Of a DNA stretch of 64,000 bases, positions 26,309 to 35,041 are shown in pieces. The DNA is from Nocardia flavorosea NBRC 108225 (GTDB taxonomy: Bacteria > Actinomycetota > Actinomycetes > Mycobacteriales > Mycobacteriaceae): contig NZ_BDCG01000023.1 in the NCBI RefSeq assembly GCF_001613385.1, positions 156,246 through 220,245 of the forward strand, given 5' to 3'. The translations under genes and the position numbers were made by a program. Under the pieces are notes generated by a model, which saw nothing but the letters and a program-made list of their open reading frames with translations, was not told the origin of the DNA and ran no database searches. How positions within the stretch are numbered: position 1 is the stretch's first letter; each line of letters opens with the position of its first letter.

Positions 26309-27085
26309 ATGACCGACACAGTTGTCTGGATCACCGGAGCGACCCGAGGGCTGGGAGCCGGCCTGGCGCGGACGTGCCCGTACCCGCGGGCCCGGATCAT
26401 CAACGCGTCACGATCACCGCATCCCGACCTCGAGAACATTCGCTTCGACCTCGGCGATCCGTCCAGTTGGTCCGCGCTGCGCGCATCATTCGACGAGGTG
26501 CTGAACGGTTTCACCGGCAAACGCGCCATTTTCGTGCACAACGCGCTGTTCGATGGATCGACGGGGTATGCGGGCGAGATGGACGAGGATCTCTATTACC
26601 GCGATGTGATCGGAAATGCCGCCGCCCCACTGGTATTGGCGGACTGGTTTCTGCGTGCGGTGGGGCCGGGATACGAGTCCGGAATCCTGCTGATGTCCTC
26701 GGCGGCGGCCCGGATGCCGATCGAGGGTCACAGCGTCTACGGCGCCGCGAAGGCCGGGGTGGAGCACTGGGTCCGGGTCGTGCGCCGTGAGCGCGCCACC
26801 CGGGGGACCGGCCCCTGGGTTGTTGCGGTCCGCCCCGGCATGGTCGACAGTGATACCACGCGGCGGGAAGCCGAACTCGACCCCGCTGTTTACCCCATGG
26901 CCGTCCATCTCGGGGCAGCGTTCGAGGCGGGGGAGGCGCTGAGCCCGGACGACGCGGCGCGCGATATCTGGGCGGCGATGCCGCCACCTCCGGATACCTC
27001 TGTGCTGTTGTTCGGCGCCCCTCCTTCCGGCGTGCTCGCCGCCGGATCGGCGAACCCCTCGGCTTCGGTCGAGTCCGGCTCATGA
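26309..27085 (+). CDS. SDR-family oxidoreductase
   Basis: 258-aa short-chain dehydrogenase with a compact cofactor site TGATRGLG (9-16), VHNALFDG in place of NNAG, and catalytic S130/S131, Y144, K148 (YGAAK). It resembles the sepiapterin-reductase-like or YciK-like atypical SDRs more than the fatty-acid type. ATG 26309 follows AAAGGAG. The stop overlaps the CoA-transferase start by 4 bp, and the three-gene operon (SDR, CoA-transferase, TIM-barrel isomerase) diverges from the UGSC operon. Confidence 0.85.
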   Translation: MTDTVVWITGATRGLGAGLARTCPYPRARIINASRSPHPDLENIRFDLGDPSSWSALRASFDEVLNGFTGKRAIFVHNALFDGSTGYAGEMDEDLYYRDVIGNAAAPLVLADWFLRAVGPGYESGILLMSSAAARMPIEGHSVYGAAKAGVEHWVRVVRRERATRGTGPWVVAVRPGMVDSDTTRREAELDPAVYPMAVHLGAAFEAGEALSPDDAARDIWAAMPPPPDTSVLLFGAPPSGVLAAGSANPSASVESGS

Positions 27086-28173
27086 GCGGGGCACTGGCCG
27101 GCCTGCGGGTCATCGACACGGCCACTCTGTACGCGGCGCCGTATCTCGCGACGCTGCTCGCGGATCACGGCGCCGATGTCGTGAAGATCGAACCACCTGG
27201 TGGCGACTCCTACCGCCATCACCCTGGCCGGATGTGGCCGCTGCTGGCTCGCGGGAAGCGCTCCGTGGAGCTCGACCTGCGCAGTGAGGCAGGCTGTGCC
27301 GCGCTGCGCCGGCTGGTGGTCGATACCGATGTGCTGGTGGTGAATATGCCGCTCGCGACCCTGCGCAAGCGTGGTCTCGACTATTCGACACTCCGGGCGC
27401 TCAATCCCGGTCTCATCTATGTGTCCGTGACCGGCTACGGGCAGGACGGGCCCTACGCCGACAGGCCCGGCAACGGCACCATCGCCGAGGCGTTCAGTGG
27501 GCTCACCCATGTCACCGGCGAACAGGACGGGCCCCCGATTCTGCCGAGCGTTCCCACGGGCGACGCGGTGACAGCATTGACCGGGGCGTTCGGGGTGCTC
27601 GCCGCCTGTTATCACCGGTTGGCGCACGGCGGCGGCGGTCAGCTCATCGATGTCAATCCGATCGACAGCCTGCTGCAAGCGGTGGCACCCGTCCATACCG
27701 CCTACGAGGGCTCGGGAGAACCTCCCGCCCGTCTCGGCAGCAGATTGCGGGACTCGGTGGTGCGCAACGTTTTCCCGACCGAGGACGGCCGCTGGGTGGC
27801 CATCGGCGCGTCGACGCCCAGACATCTCGCCGACCTGGCGGCCTTGGCCGGGCACGAAACCCGCGACGAGGCCGGGGCCCCGGTGGGTGACGTGGAGGCG
27901 TCGCTGCGGAAATGGACGAGCAAACAGCACCACACCGTGGTGGTAGCGGAGCTGGTGGAACGGCGGCTGCCCGTCTCCCTGGTCCAGAACGCTCGCGATA
28001 TACGCGATGATCCCCATGTCCGGTCCCGGGCATGCCTGACCGAGGTGACCACCGCCGAGCAGGGCGCGATCACCGTGCCCGCGCCTGCCCCGCGTCTCTC
28101 CGGTACCCCGGCGAAGCCGGCGACTCGGACTCCCGACCTCGGCCGGCACACCGGCGAGGTGCTCGGCGAATGA
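27082..28173 (+). CDS. CaiB/BaiF family III CoA-transferase
   Basis: 363 aa; moves CoA between carboxylic acids through a covalent aspartyl intermediate. Motifs: GLRVIDTATLYAAPYLATLL, ADVVKIEPPGGD, LLARGKRSVELDL, YVSVTGYGQDGPYADRPG, and the catalytic Asp161 in PTGDAVTALTGAFGVLAA. The C-terminal tail (about 300-363) covers the small domain and is slightly shorter than typical members (about 380-400). It overlaps both neighbours by 4 bp. It probably activates the free-acid substrate or an intermediate using an acyl-CoA donor. Confidence 0.9.
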   Translation: MSGALAGLRVIDTATLYAAPYLATLLADHGADVVKIEPPGGDSYRHHPGRMWPLLARGKRSVELDLRSEAGCAALRRLVVDTDVLVVNMPLATLRKRGLDYSTLRALNPGLIYVSVTGYGQDGPYADRPGNGTIAEAFSGLTHVTGEQDGPPILPSVPTGDAVTALTGAFGVLAACYHRLAHGGGGQLIDVNPIDSLLQAVAPVHTAYEGSGEPPARLGSRLRDSVVRNVFPTEDGRWVAIGASTPRHLADLAALAGHETRDEAGAPVGDVEASLRKWTSKQHHTVVVAELVERRLPVSLVQNARDIRDDPHVRSRACLTEVTTAEQGAITVPAPAPRLSGTPAKPATRTPDLGRHTGEVLGE

Positions 28174-29015
28174 CGGGCGTGGCGCGGGGCGGGCTGGTGG
28201 AACGTTTGGCACTGATGAACGGATGTCTCGCCACGGTCCCGTTCCGGCGGTTCGTCGCCCTCGCGGCCGCGGCCGGCTTCGAGGCGGTCAGCTGCTGGCC
28301 GAACGTATGGCGGCACGCTCGTCGCAAGGACGGTCTCGATCTGGCCGGGATGCGAATGCTTCTGCAGGACAACGGCCTTGTGCTGACCGACTGCGACGGC
28401 TGTCGCGAGTGGGTGGGCAGCGCACTCGGCACCGCCGCGACAGCCATCGACGCGGACCGCCATGAGATGTTCGAGGTGTGCAGTGCGCTCGGCGGCACCA
28501 CGATCACGGCGGTCCACGACACCGGCGACGGACTCGACCTGGATCGCGATGCGGCCGCGTTCGCCCGGCTGTGTGATGACGCGGCCGAACACGGTCTGCG
28601 AGTTGCCCTGGAATTCGTACCGTTCACGACGGTAGGGGATGTGGGCACCGCGTGGTCGCTGGTCGAGGCCGCCGGGCGGCCCAACGGGGGACTGGTGTTC
28701 GACCTGTGGCATCACGCCCGAAGCGGCGCAGCCGATTCCGACGTGTTACGTGTTCCGGCATCGCGTATCTTCACCGTCCAGCTCGCCGACGGGCCGGGTC
28801 GTGCTCCGGGGCCGGACCTTGCGTTGGAGGCCAGGACCGGCCGCCGTCCGCCGGGCGCGGGCGAGATGGGCAATTCCCGGCTCCTCCGGATCCTGGCCGG
28901 GATGGGGGTGCGCGCCACCGTCGGGCCGGAGGTGCGGTTGACCGAGGACACCGAGATCGAACACCACGTCAACGACCTCTACCAGGCGACCGTGCGCACC
29001 CTTGCCGAGAAGTGA
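28170..29015 (+). CDS. sugar phosphate isomerase/epimerase-like TIM-barrel protein
   Basis: 281-aa protein of the xylose-isomerase-like / AP endonuclease family 2 TIM-barrel superfamily. Metal-site residues are visible in LRVALEFVPF (Glu), GLVFDLWHHARSG (Asp and His) and the C-terminal ATVGPEVRL (Glu). In catabolic clusters such proteins act as isomerases, epimerases or dehydratases on small acids (IolE and hydroxypyruvate isomerase types). The CDGCREWVG segment is unusual, with two Cys. It starts inside the stop codon of the CoA-transferase gene (ATGA). Confidence 0.8.
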   Translation: MTGVARGGLVERLALMNGCLATVPFRRFVALAAAAGFEAVSCWPNVWRHARRKDGLDLAGMRMLLQDNGLVLTDCDGCREWVGSALGTAATAIDADRHEMFEVCSALGGTTITAVHDTGDGLDLDRDAAAFARLCDDAAEHGLRVALEFVPFTTVGDVGTAWSLVEAAGRPNGGLVFDLWHHARSGAADSDVLRVPASRIFTVQLADGPGRAPGPDLALEARTGRRPPGAGEMGNSRLLRILAGMGVRATVGPEVRLTEDTEIEHHVNDLYQATVRTLAEK

Positions 29016-29072
29016 TCGAGGTCGACCCGGCAGTGGAATGAACGTGCCTCTGTCGTCCGGGGCCGGGCGATC

Positions 29073-29864
29073 TCAGCGTCCCGTGAAGCGTGGTATCCGC
29101 CGTTCACTGAATGCCGCGAAGCCTTCGCGCGCATCGTCCGTGGCGAACAGATGGTGGAGCCGCTGGAACTCCAGGTCGATGAAGGAGCGGAAGTCGACCC
29201 GTGCTGCGGTCAGGTAATGCTGTTTGAGCGCGCGTGCTGCGAGCGGTGCCCGGCCCGCGAGGTGGGCGGCCACCGTGGCCACCGCGGCCGGGAAGTCGGC
29301 ATCGTCGTGTACCGAGGTGAGCAGACCGAGCTCGAGGGCTTGGCCTGCGCTGAGCTTGTCGTCGAGCAGCGAGAGGCGTTTGGCGGCGGACTCGCCGATG
29401 AGCCTGGGCAGCAGCCACGGCAACCCCATATCGCCGGCCACGCCGATCGTCAGGAACGATGAGCGGAACACCGCCGAGCGCGCCGCCACCCGCAGATCGC
29501 ATGCGCAGGCGAACCCGAAGCCGGCACCGGCGCACGCCCCGTTGACCGCGGCAATGGTGGGCACCGGCAGCTCGTAGAGCCGGATCGGAAGCGAGATATC
29601 CGCTGCCACCGGTGATACATCCGCCGGTGCCGGCCCGCCCTGGGCGTTGGATCCGTGCACATCCGCACCGGGACAGAACGATCGGCCGGCGCCGGTGAGC
29701 ACCAGTACCCGCACCTCCCGATCGCCTGCTACGCGGTCGAGGGCGTCGGTCATCTCGGCAGCCATCGTGACAGTGACGCCGTTGAAGTGCTCCGGCCGGT
29801 CGAAGGTCAAGGTGGCCACGCCTGCATCATCGTGGTCGAGCCGGATGGTCGTGTAGTCGGTCAT
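29073..29864 (-). CDS. enoyl-CoA hydratase/isomerase (crotonase) family protein
   Basis: 263-aa crotonase-fold protein. The CoA-binding and oxyanion segments are present: AGRSFCPGADVHG (oxyanion hole 1) and VNGACAGAGFGFACACDLRV (hole 2). In a hand alignment to rat enoyl-CoA hydratase the position of Glu144 is Phe (FRSSFLTIG) and Glu164 is Arg (AAKRLSLLDDKLSA), so classical hydratase chemistry is unlikely; isomerase, thiolase-like or C-C cleavage roles are open. ATG 29864 is preferred over an upstream frame start because GGAGG precedes it. It is a single leftward gene. Confidence 0.88.
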   Translation of the reverse strand: MTDYTTIRLDHDDAGVATLTFDRPEHFNGVTVTMAAEMTDALDRVAGDREVRVLVLTGAGRSFCPGADVHGSNAQGGPAPADVSPVAADISLPIRLYELPVPTIAAVNGACAGAGFGFACACDLRVAARSAVFRSSFLTIGVAGDMGLPWLLPRLIGESAAKRLSLLDDKLSAGQALELGLLTSVHDDADFPAAVATVAAHLAGRAPLAARALKQHYLTAARVDFRSFIDLEFQRLHHLFATDDAREGFAAFSERRIPRFTGR

Positions 29865-29909
29865 ATCTGGCCTCCGGAGCTGAAACGAGTGCGCTCGCAA
29901 CGTATCACC

Positions 29910-29934
29910 TATTAACTAAATGTATTAACTAAAT
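29910..29934. promoter_or_regulatory. direct-repeat operator candidate
   Basis: Two 12-bp copies of TATTAACTAAAT (29910-29921 and 29923-29934) with a 13-bp period, upstream of the leftward crotonase gene. They form the AT-rich island of this intergenic region. Direct repeats rather than an inverted repeat suggest tandem binding of a monomer or two overlapping sites. Confidence 0.5.
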
Positions 29935-29953
29935 CACTGTTGGGCGGGTAGGG

Positions 29954-30100
29954 TTGTGTTGCTGTGGGGCCGGTCCGCATGAGGGCCGGCGCAACGAGTC
30001 GCTGAACACGCTGGGCAAGGAGCTCAGCGATTCCGCCGAGCGGATCCAGGTGCTGTCCGGCCGGGTGGTCCGTGGCCTGCATCCTCTGCTCCGACGCTGA
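29954..30100 (+). other. short open tail, possible gene remnant
   Basis: An in-frame stretch ending at TGA 30098-30100 reads RNESLNTLGKELSDSAERIQ and continues to GLHPLLRR, which looks like the end of a helical protein. TTG 29954 could start a 48-aa peptide, with GGGTAGGG before it. It may be the remnant of a lost regulator gene, or chance. Confidence 0.2.
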
Positions 30101-30144
30101 ATCACCGCAACGGTAGTGCCGGCACGCCGGCCCGAGGAGGTCTT

Positions 30145-30936
30145 GTGAACGATTCTGTCTTCGTCGAGCGTATCGATGACGCTCTACTCGGTATCACCCT
30201 GAATCGTCCCGATCGGCTCAATGCGATCGAGGATTCCTTCGTGGCTGCCATGCACGCCGCACTGGACGGTGTCGAGGCAGAGCCGGGGGTGCGGGCTGTG
30301 GTGCTCACGGGCGCCGGGCGCGGGTTCTGTGCGGGCGCCGATCTGACGGTCACCGCGGATCTCGAACGGCAGACCTCTGCCGACCTCTATCGAGGTCAGC
30401 AGCGCCTGGCCGATATGGCGGTCCGGTTGCACGAGCTGCCGGTACCGGTGGTTGCCGCTGTCAACGGACCGGCGGCCGGCGGTGGACTCGCGCTGGCCGC
30501 CGCGTGCGATCTGCGGGTGGCATCCACTCGCGCGCACTTCGCGGTGGCCAACGTCCGCATTGGTATCTCGGGTGGTGAGATGGGGCTCAGCTGGCTGCTT
30601 CCGCAGTCGGTGGGCCGGGCCCGTGCAACGGAGTTGCTGCTCACCGGGCGTCGCTTCGATGCCGCGGAGGCCCTGGAATGGGGATTCGTCAATCGCCTCG
30701 CCGAGCCTGCCGATGTGCTGGCCGAAGCGTGCGCGCTCGCTCGCGCGGTGGCGGGCAACCCCGCGTTCGGAGTCAGGCTGACGAAGGAGATGCTGCGAAC
30801 CACGGCTACGGCAAGCAGCCTGCGGGACGCGGTCATGCTGGAGAACCGCACACAGGTCCTGGCGGTATATGCGGGCGATATCGATCAGGCCACCGAATCC
30901 TTTCGCCGCGACGGCCCGCGCAGTGCCGGCCGGTGA
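30145..30936 (+). CDS. enoyl-CoA hydratase/isomerase family protein
   Basis: 263-aa crotonase. Oxyanion blocks are GAGRGFCAGADLT and VNGPAAGGGLALAAACDLRV. By hand alignment Glu144 is replaced by Asn (FAVANVRIG) while the Glu164 position is kept (RATELLLTGRRFDA); an extra acidic residue lies in GISGGEMGLSWLLP. This single-acid pattern is typical of isomerase-like or unusual hydratases. GTG 30145 has an excellent GAGGAGG site. It stands alone between two intergenic regions of 208 bp or more, so it may be its own transcription unit. Confidence 0.9.
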   Translation: MNDSVFVERIDDALLGITLNRPDRLNAIEDSFVAAMHAALDGVEAEPGVRAVVLTGAGRGFCAGADLTVTADLERQTSADLYRGQQRLADMAVRLHELPVPVVAAVNGPAAGGGLALAAACDLRVASTRAHFAVANVRIGISGGEMGLSWLLPQSVGRARATELLLTGRRFDAAEALEWGFVNRLAEPADVLAEACALARAVAGNPAFGVRLTKEMLRTTATASSLRDAVMLENRTQVLAVYAGDIDQATESFRRDGPRSAGR

Positions 30937-31353
30937 CCGGCGGCGTGAACCGCTGAACTCGGCTCGCCTGTATCGAGCGCGAGTACCCCCGATGGTGCTG
31001 CCGTGTCGCACGGGTGACCCGGAGAGTTTCGTGGAGTGGCGGCTGGACGGGGACCCGGTGCCCGCTGCCTCGAGCCCACGCCACGATCAGCCGGGTTTCG
31101 GTCCGCGCGGTCAGCGCCTTGCCGGAGGTGTCGCCGATCGCCGAGTTCGTCGAGTGGCTCGGGGGTGGGCCGCTAGGGCCGCATATGCGACAACTCTGCC
31201 GGCCGTCGAGCGCGGGCCGGTCTGTCACGCCGCGCGCGAGAGGGGGCGGTGCGAATATCGCAAATCGCGCCATTTTCGAGAGTTAGAGCAATTATTTATC
31301 TATATTGGTTCGAGCGGCAATGGAGGTGTCATGATCATCTGGAAGAGGTACCG
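30937..31353 (+). promoter_or_regulatory. intergenic region with promoter of the MaoC operon
   Basis: No gene is supported. The AT-rich island TTAGAGCAATTATTTATC (31283-31300) runs into a -10-like TATATT (31301-31306), about 48 bp before ATG 31354. The motif closely resembles the island before 41236 (TTAGTGCAATTATCTT). The ribosome site GGAAGAGG is at 31341-31348. The rest (30937-31270) is featureless. Confidence 0.5.
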
Positions 31354-31809
31354 ATGACGGTCGAACGATTCCCTGTCGAGGCGGGGCACGTCCTGATGTT
31401 TCGACGCGCCGTAGGTCACCGAGACACCGAACGCGGCGCCGATACGTCGGCCGATCTCCCGGTCCCGCCCACATTCGTCCAGGCGGCCGTGCAGTTCGAC
31501 CCCGAATACGTCCTGCGGCCCGCGCCCGGTCGCACCTGGCACGGCTCCGCGGACGACCCGGGCTTCATACCGTCGGGGGTCGACGGTCTGCATGCCGAGC
31601 AGCACTACGAGTTCCACCAGCCGGTTCGCGTCGGCATGGTGCTGCACACCACGGAGCGCGAAGGCCGGACCTGGCAGAAATCCGGCCGCTCCGGCACGCT
31701 GCACTTCTCCGAGCAGATCGTGGACTATATCGACGATTCCGGCACCCTGATCGTCACCGCGACGTCGGTCGGCGTACGCCGCGAGCCGGCCGCGGAGGTG
31801 CCCCGATGA
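31354..31809 (+). CDS. MaoC-like / FAS1-like dehydratase domain protein
   Basis: 151-aa hotdog-fold protein of the N-terminal MaoC-like (FAS1-like dehydratase) type: FPVEAGHVLMFRRAVGH at the N-terminus, PPTFVQAAVQFD, LHAEQHYEFHQPVRVGMVL. It lacks the hydratase-2 D-x-N-P-x-H motif. In actinobacterial clusters such subunits pair with a catalytic MaoC subunit to form a heteromeric enoyl-CoA hydratase, and the catalytic partner starts within its stop codon (4-bp overlap). It heads a four-gene operon. ATG 31354 follows GGAAGAGG. Confidence 0.88.
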   Translation: MTVERFPVEAGHVLMFRRAVGHRDTERGADTSADLPVPPTFVQAAVQFDPEYVLRPAPGRTWHGSADDPGFIPSGVDGLHAEQHYEFHQPVRVGMVLHTTEREGRTWQKSGRSGTLHFSEQIVDYIDDSGTLIVTATSVGVRREPAAEVPR

Positions 31810-32255
31810 CCGCGCTTGCCGAACTCGAGGTGGGCGCTACGCATTCGGTCGTAGTGGTCGAGAACCTCACCCGGACCCGCCTGGTGCAGTACGCCGGCGC
31901 GTCCGGCGACTACAACCCCTTGCACACCGATGAGCCGTTCGCTCGCGAGATCGCCGGCTATCCAGGGGTTTTCGCGCACGGCATGCTCACCATGGGCATG
32001 ACCGCCCGCGCGCTCACCGACTGGGTGGGCGAGGGACATATCACGCGTATCGGGGTCCGGTTCACCGCCCAGGTATGGCCGGGCGACACACTGACCGCCG
32101 TTGTCACCGTGACCGAGGTCGCCGCCGGCCGGGTCGGCTTCGACCTCACGACCACCAACCAGGACGGCACCGTCGTGCTGACCGGCACGGCGGACTGCGC
32201 CGCTGGTGCGGGCGGCCTCCGGGTCGCCGCCGTTGCGAGCGGGGCGGGCGCATGA
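31806..32255 (+). CDS. MaoC-family enoyl-CoA hydratase (catalytic subunit)
   Basis: 149-aa hotdog protein with the complete hydratase-2 motif in YAGASGDYNPLHTDEPFA: catalytic Asp35 and His40. It adds water to a trans-2-enoyl-CoA (R-specific type). The hydrophobic helix VFAHGMLTMGMTARALT follows. It overlaps both neighbours by 4 bp and most probably forms a heteromer with the preceding dehydratase-like subunit. Confidence 0.92.
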   Translation: MTALAELEVGATHSVVVVENLTRTRLVQYAGASGDYNPLHTDEPFAREIAGYPGVFAHGMLTMGMTARALTDWVGEGHITRIGVRFTAQVWPGDTLTAVVTVTEVAAGRVGFDLTTTNQDGTVVLTGTADCAAGAGGLRVAAVASGAGA

Positions 32256-33259
32256 GGGTTGACGTCACCGCGGAGCAGTCACTCGGTTCAGCGTCCGCCG
32301 TATCCGCTGAGGAGGCCGGGTACGACGCGATCTGGCTCGGCGAGACCCGCCACGATCCGTTCGTCTCCATTGCGCTGGCGGCGCAGTCCACATCGCAGGT
32401 CCAGCTGGGTACCGGCGTGGCGATCGCGCTGGCGCGGTCGCCGATGACACTTGCCGTGACGGCCAACGACCTTCAAACGGTCAGCAAAGGGCGTCTGCTG
32501 CTCGGCCTCGGGTCGCAGGTCGAGGCGCACATCACGCGCCGGTTCTCGATGCCATGGGTGCAGCCGATCGGACAGATGCGCGAGTTCGTGCTGGCCCTGC
32601 GGGCCATCTGGCGCTCGTGGCACGAGGGCGAAAAGCTCGACTTCGCGGGTGACTACTACTCACATACGTTGATGACGCCGTTCTTCGATCCCGGCCCGAA
32701 CCCGTTCGGTCCGCCTCCGGTGTTGCTGGCGGGTGTCGGCGCAAAGATGACCGGGCTCGCCGGCGAGGTGGCCGACGGTTTCCTGTGTCACGGTTTCGCC
32801 ACCGAGCGTTATCTGCGCGAGGTGGTCGTTCCGAGTCTGCGCGAAGGTCGTGCGAAGGTGGGCCGCGGCCTCGAGGGCTTCGAGATCAGCGGCCTCCCGT
32901 TCGTGGTCACCGGCGGTACCGAGGAGCAGATGGCCGCGTCCGCCGCGGGCGTGCGTGGACAGATCGCCTTCTACGCCGCGACCCGGGCCTACCGTCCTGT
33001 TCTGGAACTCCACGGGTGGGGCGATCTCCAGTCCGAGCTCAACGCGATGACCAAGGCCGGACGCTGGCAGGAGATGGGCGGACTCATCGACGACGAAATG
33101 CTCGGCACGTTTGCGGTGGTCGCCGAACCGGACAAGGTCGCGGACGAGGTTTTGCGCCGCTACCGGGGCCTGTTCACCCGCCTGCATCTGTATCTCGTGG
33201 GCGAGACCGACCACGAGATACTCGCCGGTATCCGCGAACAACTGCAAGCGGACACATGA
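32252..33259 (+). CDS. LLM-class F420-dependent oxidoreductase
   Basis: 335-aa luciferase-like TIM-barrel oxidoreductase. Recognisable parts: AEEAGYDAIWLGETRHDPFV near the N-terminus, TGVAIALARSPMTLAVTA, LLLGLGSQVEAHITRRF, and GEVADGFLCHGF. The RSPM...A and GLGSQV elements match the TIGR03617-type F420-dependent enzymes of mycolata, though FMN use cannot be excluded. It probably hydroxylates, reduces or dehydrogenates a pathway intermediate. It overlaps both neighbours by 4 bp. A second member of the same type is at 52327. Confidence 0.88.
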   Translation: MRVDVTAEQSLGSASAVSAEEAGYDAIWLGETRHDPFVSIALAAQSTSQVQLGTGVAIALARSPMTLAVTANDLQTVSKGRLLLGLGSQVEAHITRRFSMPWVQPIGQMREFVLALRAIWRSWHEGEKLDFAGDYYSHTLMTPFFDPGPNPFGPPPVLLAGVGAKMTGLAGEVADGFLCHGFATERYLREVVVPSLREGRAKVGRGLEGFEISGLPFVVTGGTEEQMAASAAGVRGQIAFYAATRAYRPVLELHGWGDLQSELNAMTKAGRWQEMGGLIDDEMLGTFAVVAEPDKVADEVLRRYRGLFTRLHLYLVGETDHEILAGIREQLQADT

Positions 33260-34038
33260 CCGGCGGCGACCCGGAGCGCACGCTTGAGATCCAGCGCGAC
33301 CGCGGAGTGTGGATGATCACCCTCAACCGTCCGGGCCGGCGCAACGCGATCAACGCACGGCTCCAAGCGGAACTGGTCGCGGCGCTGGCCGAGTTCGACG
33401 CCGCGCCGGAGGCCCGCGTAGCGGTTCTCACCGGCGCCGATCCGGCTTTCTGTGCCGGAATGGACCTGCGGGAACTCGGCAGTGGATCCCTGGGCCACGA
33501 AGACGACGGGACGAACTTCGCTCAGGCGATGCGCATGGTCGGTAAGCCGGTCGTCGGCGCGGTCAACGGTCCCGCGGTGGCCGGTGGTCTGGAGCTCGCG
33601 CTGGCGTGCGACTTCCTGATCGCCTCGGAACGTGCCTGGTTCGCCGATTCCCATGCCGACGTAGGAGTAGTGCCGGGAGGCGGGCTGACCGTCTACCTGG
33701 CGCAGGCCGTCGGGGTGCGTCGGGCCCGGCAGATCAGCCTCACCGGCGAGTACGTGCCGGCCGAGCGTGCGCTCCGCGACGGGTTGGTGACGGAGGTGAT
33801 CGCGCACGACCAGTTGCTGCCCCGGGCGGCCGAGCTCGCCACCGCGATCGCCGAGCGAGGTGAGCACGTGGTGGCGGCGATTCGCACGGCCTACGACCGC
33901 GCGCTCAACCTGCCGGCCGACGAGGCTCTCGACGCCGAGTCCGCCGCATCGCGGGCGGCCGGGATCCCCACCGGCCACGTGCACGAGGTCGCGGAGGGGC
34001 TCATTGTGCGAGGCTCCGGTACGACCGGCCGGAAATGA
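33256..34038 (+). CDS. enoyl-CoA hydratase/isomerase family protein
   Basis: 260-aa crotonase; last gene of the MaoC-LLM operon. Oxyanion motifs: GADPAFCAGMDLREL and VNGPAVAGGLELALACDFLI. By hand alignment the two catalytic Glu positions are His (FADSHADVG) and Gln (RARQISLTGEYVPA); the FADSHAxVG variant is common among actinobacterial EchA proteins of unproven activity. The C-terminal part (RAAGIPTGHVHEVAEGLI) is normal length. The start overlaps the LLM stop codon by 4 bp. Confidence 0.88.
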   Translation: MTGGDPERTLEIQRDRGVWMITLNRPGRRNAINARLQAELVAALAEFDAAPEARVAVLTGADPAFCAGMDLRELGSGSLGHEDDGTNFAQAMRMVGKPVVGAVNGPAVAGGLELALACDFLIASERAWFADSHADVGVVPGGGLTVYLAQAVGVRRARQISLTGEYVPAERALRDGLVTEVIAHDQLLPRAAELATAIAERGEHVVAAIRTAYDRALNLPADEALDAESAASRAAGIPTGHVHEVAEGLIVRGSGTTGRK

Positions 34039-34309
34039 GTACCAGAGCACGCTCATTCGGACTGCGGTGCGGTGGTCCGCACGGCAACGTGTGCCAGCGG
34101 CGGTCTGCCGCCCGCCGCGCCGCCGCCGAAAGGGTTTGCGCGGCGTCGAAGGCTCCGGTGTGTCGAATCCTGCAACCGCAGCGGCCATATGGGCTCCGGC
34201 CGCGCCTTCGGCCCTCGGTGACCTGGCCCATACATGAGCATGCGGGGGTCCGGCCGGGAACACCGCCGCCATCACGCCGCTGCTGCTTGCGCCGGCGTGA
34301 GCCGGGAAG

Positions 34310-34936
34310 TCAGAGCTGTCCTGGCCGCAACTGCACGAACAAGCCCTCGGCCTCGGCGCATAGTGTGTCGCCGTCCCGGATCGTGCCACGCAGTACCCGT
34401 TTGCGGCCTTCCTCGGAGACGAACCATGCCTCGATGTCGAGCTCTTTCTCGACGGGTGTGATGCTGCGGAAATCGACGTGCAGGTAGGCCGTCCGGGCCA
34501 CGGGCCGGCCGCCCGATACGCACAGGCGGCCGAGTAGATCGTCGAAGACCAGCGGGATCGTCCCACCGTGCGCGGCACCGTTTCCGCCGAGGTGGGCAGT
34601 GCCGAAACGAACCCGGCCGCGGATGCTCTTGTCGTCTTCTGCGATATCGCGGACCACCGGCAGCAGAGTCGATCCCCGGCCCGGTAGATCGGCCGCGAAC
34701 CCACTGATCCGCGACCATTCGTCACGCTCGAAGCCGGCGAGGAGATCGGCTACGCGCCGCATCCCGCGTGCCGCCTCCGCGGTGGCGCGCTCGTCGGGGA
34801 CCGCCGCGGCGATCCGGTCCTGCAGTTCGCGGGCTGCTTCGATCATCTCCGCGTAGCCGGCGGGTGGAACCGGAGTGGTCCTGCTCTGCCACCAGTTGGG
34901 TAGTACCGGGTCCGGAGCCTCGTGCGCCTGCGGCAT
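34310..34936 (-). CDS. hotdog-fold thioesterase (PaaI-like)
   Basis: 208 aa. The C-terminal two thirds form a hotdog domain with the PaaI-type active region HLGGNGAAHGGTIPLVFDDL, which binds the acyl-CoA and carries the catalytic acid. The N-terminal 70 residues are an additional helical region (MIEAARELQDRI, RRVADLLAGFERDEW). It probably hydrolyses a dead-end or final acyl-CoA to release CoA. ATG 34936 follows GAAAGGACGG. It is the last gene of a leftward operon that begins at the amidohydrolase. Confidence 0.85.
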   Translation of the reverse strand: MPQAHEAPDPVLPNWWQSRTTPVPPAGYAEMIEAARELQDRIAAAVPDERATAEAARGMRRVADLLAGFERDEWSRISGFAADLPGRGSTLLPVVRDIAEDDKSIRGRVRFGTAHLGGNGAAHGGTIPLVFDDLLGRLCVSGGRPVARTAYLHVDFRSITPVEKELDIEAWFVSEEGRKRVLRGTIRDGDTLCAEAEGLFVQLRPGQL

Positions 34937-35041
34937 GGACGACCGTCCTTTCTTCGTGCTGTCGGGGCGAGACCGGTCGGCCCGTGAGGTTTGCGGTGCG
35001 AAGGTGCGGAATACGTTGCGGGGTGGGCCGACAGAGCCTGC

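Noticed and set aside
27082..28173. Apparent loss of the catalytic Asp in the first CoA-transferase, because PGNGTIAEA lacks an Asp
   Set aside because: The catalytic Asp of the family lies further on; Asp161 in PTGDAVTAL is present, and Asp163 is present in the second CoA-transferase.
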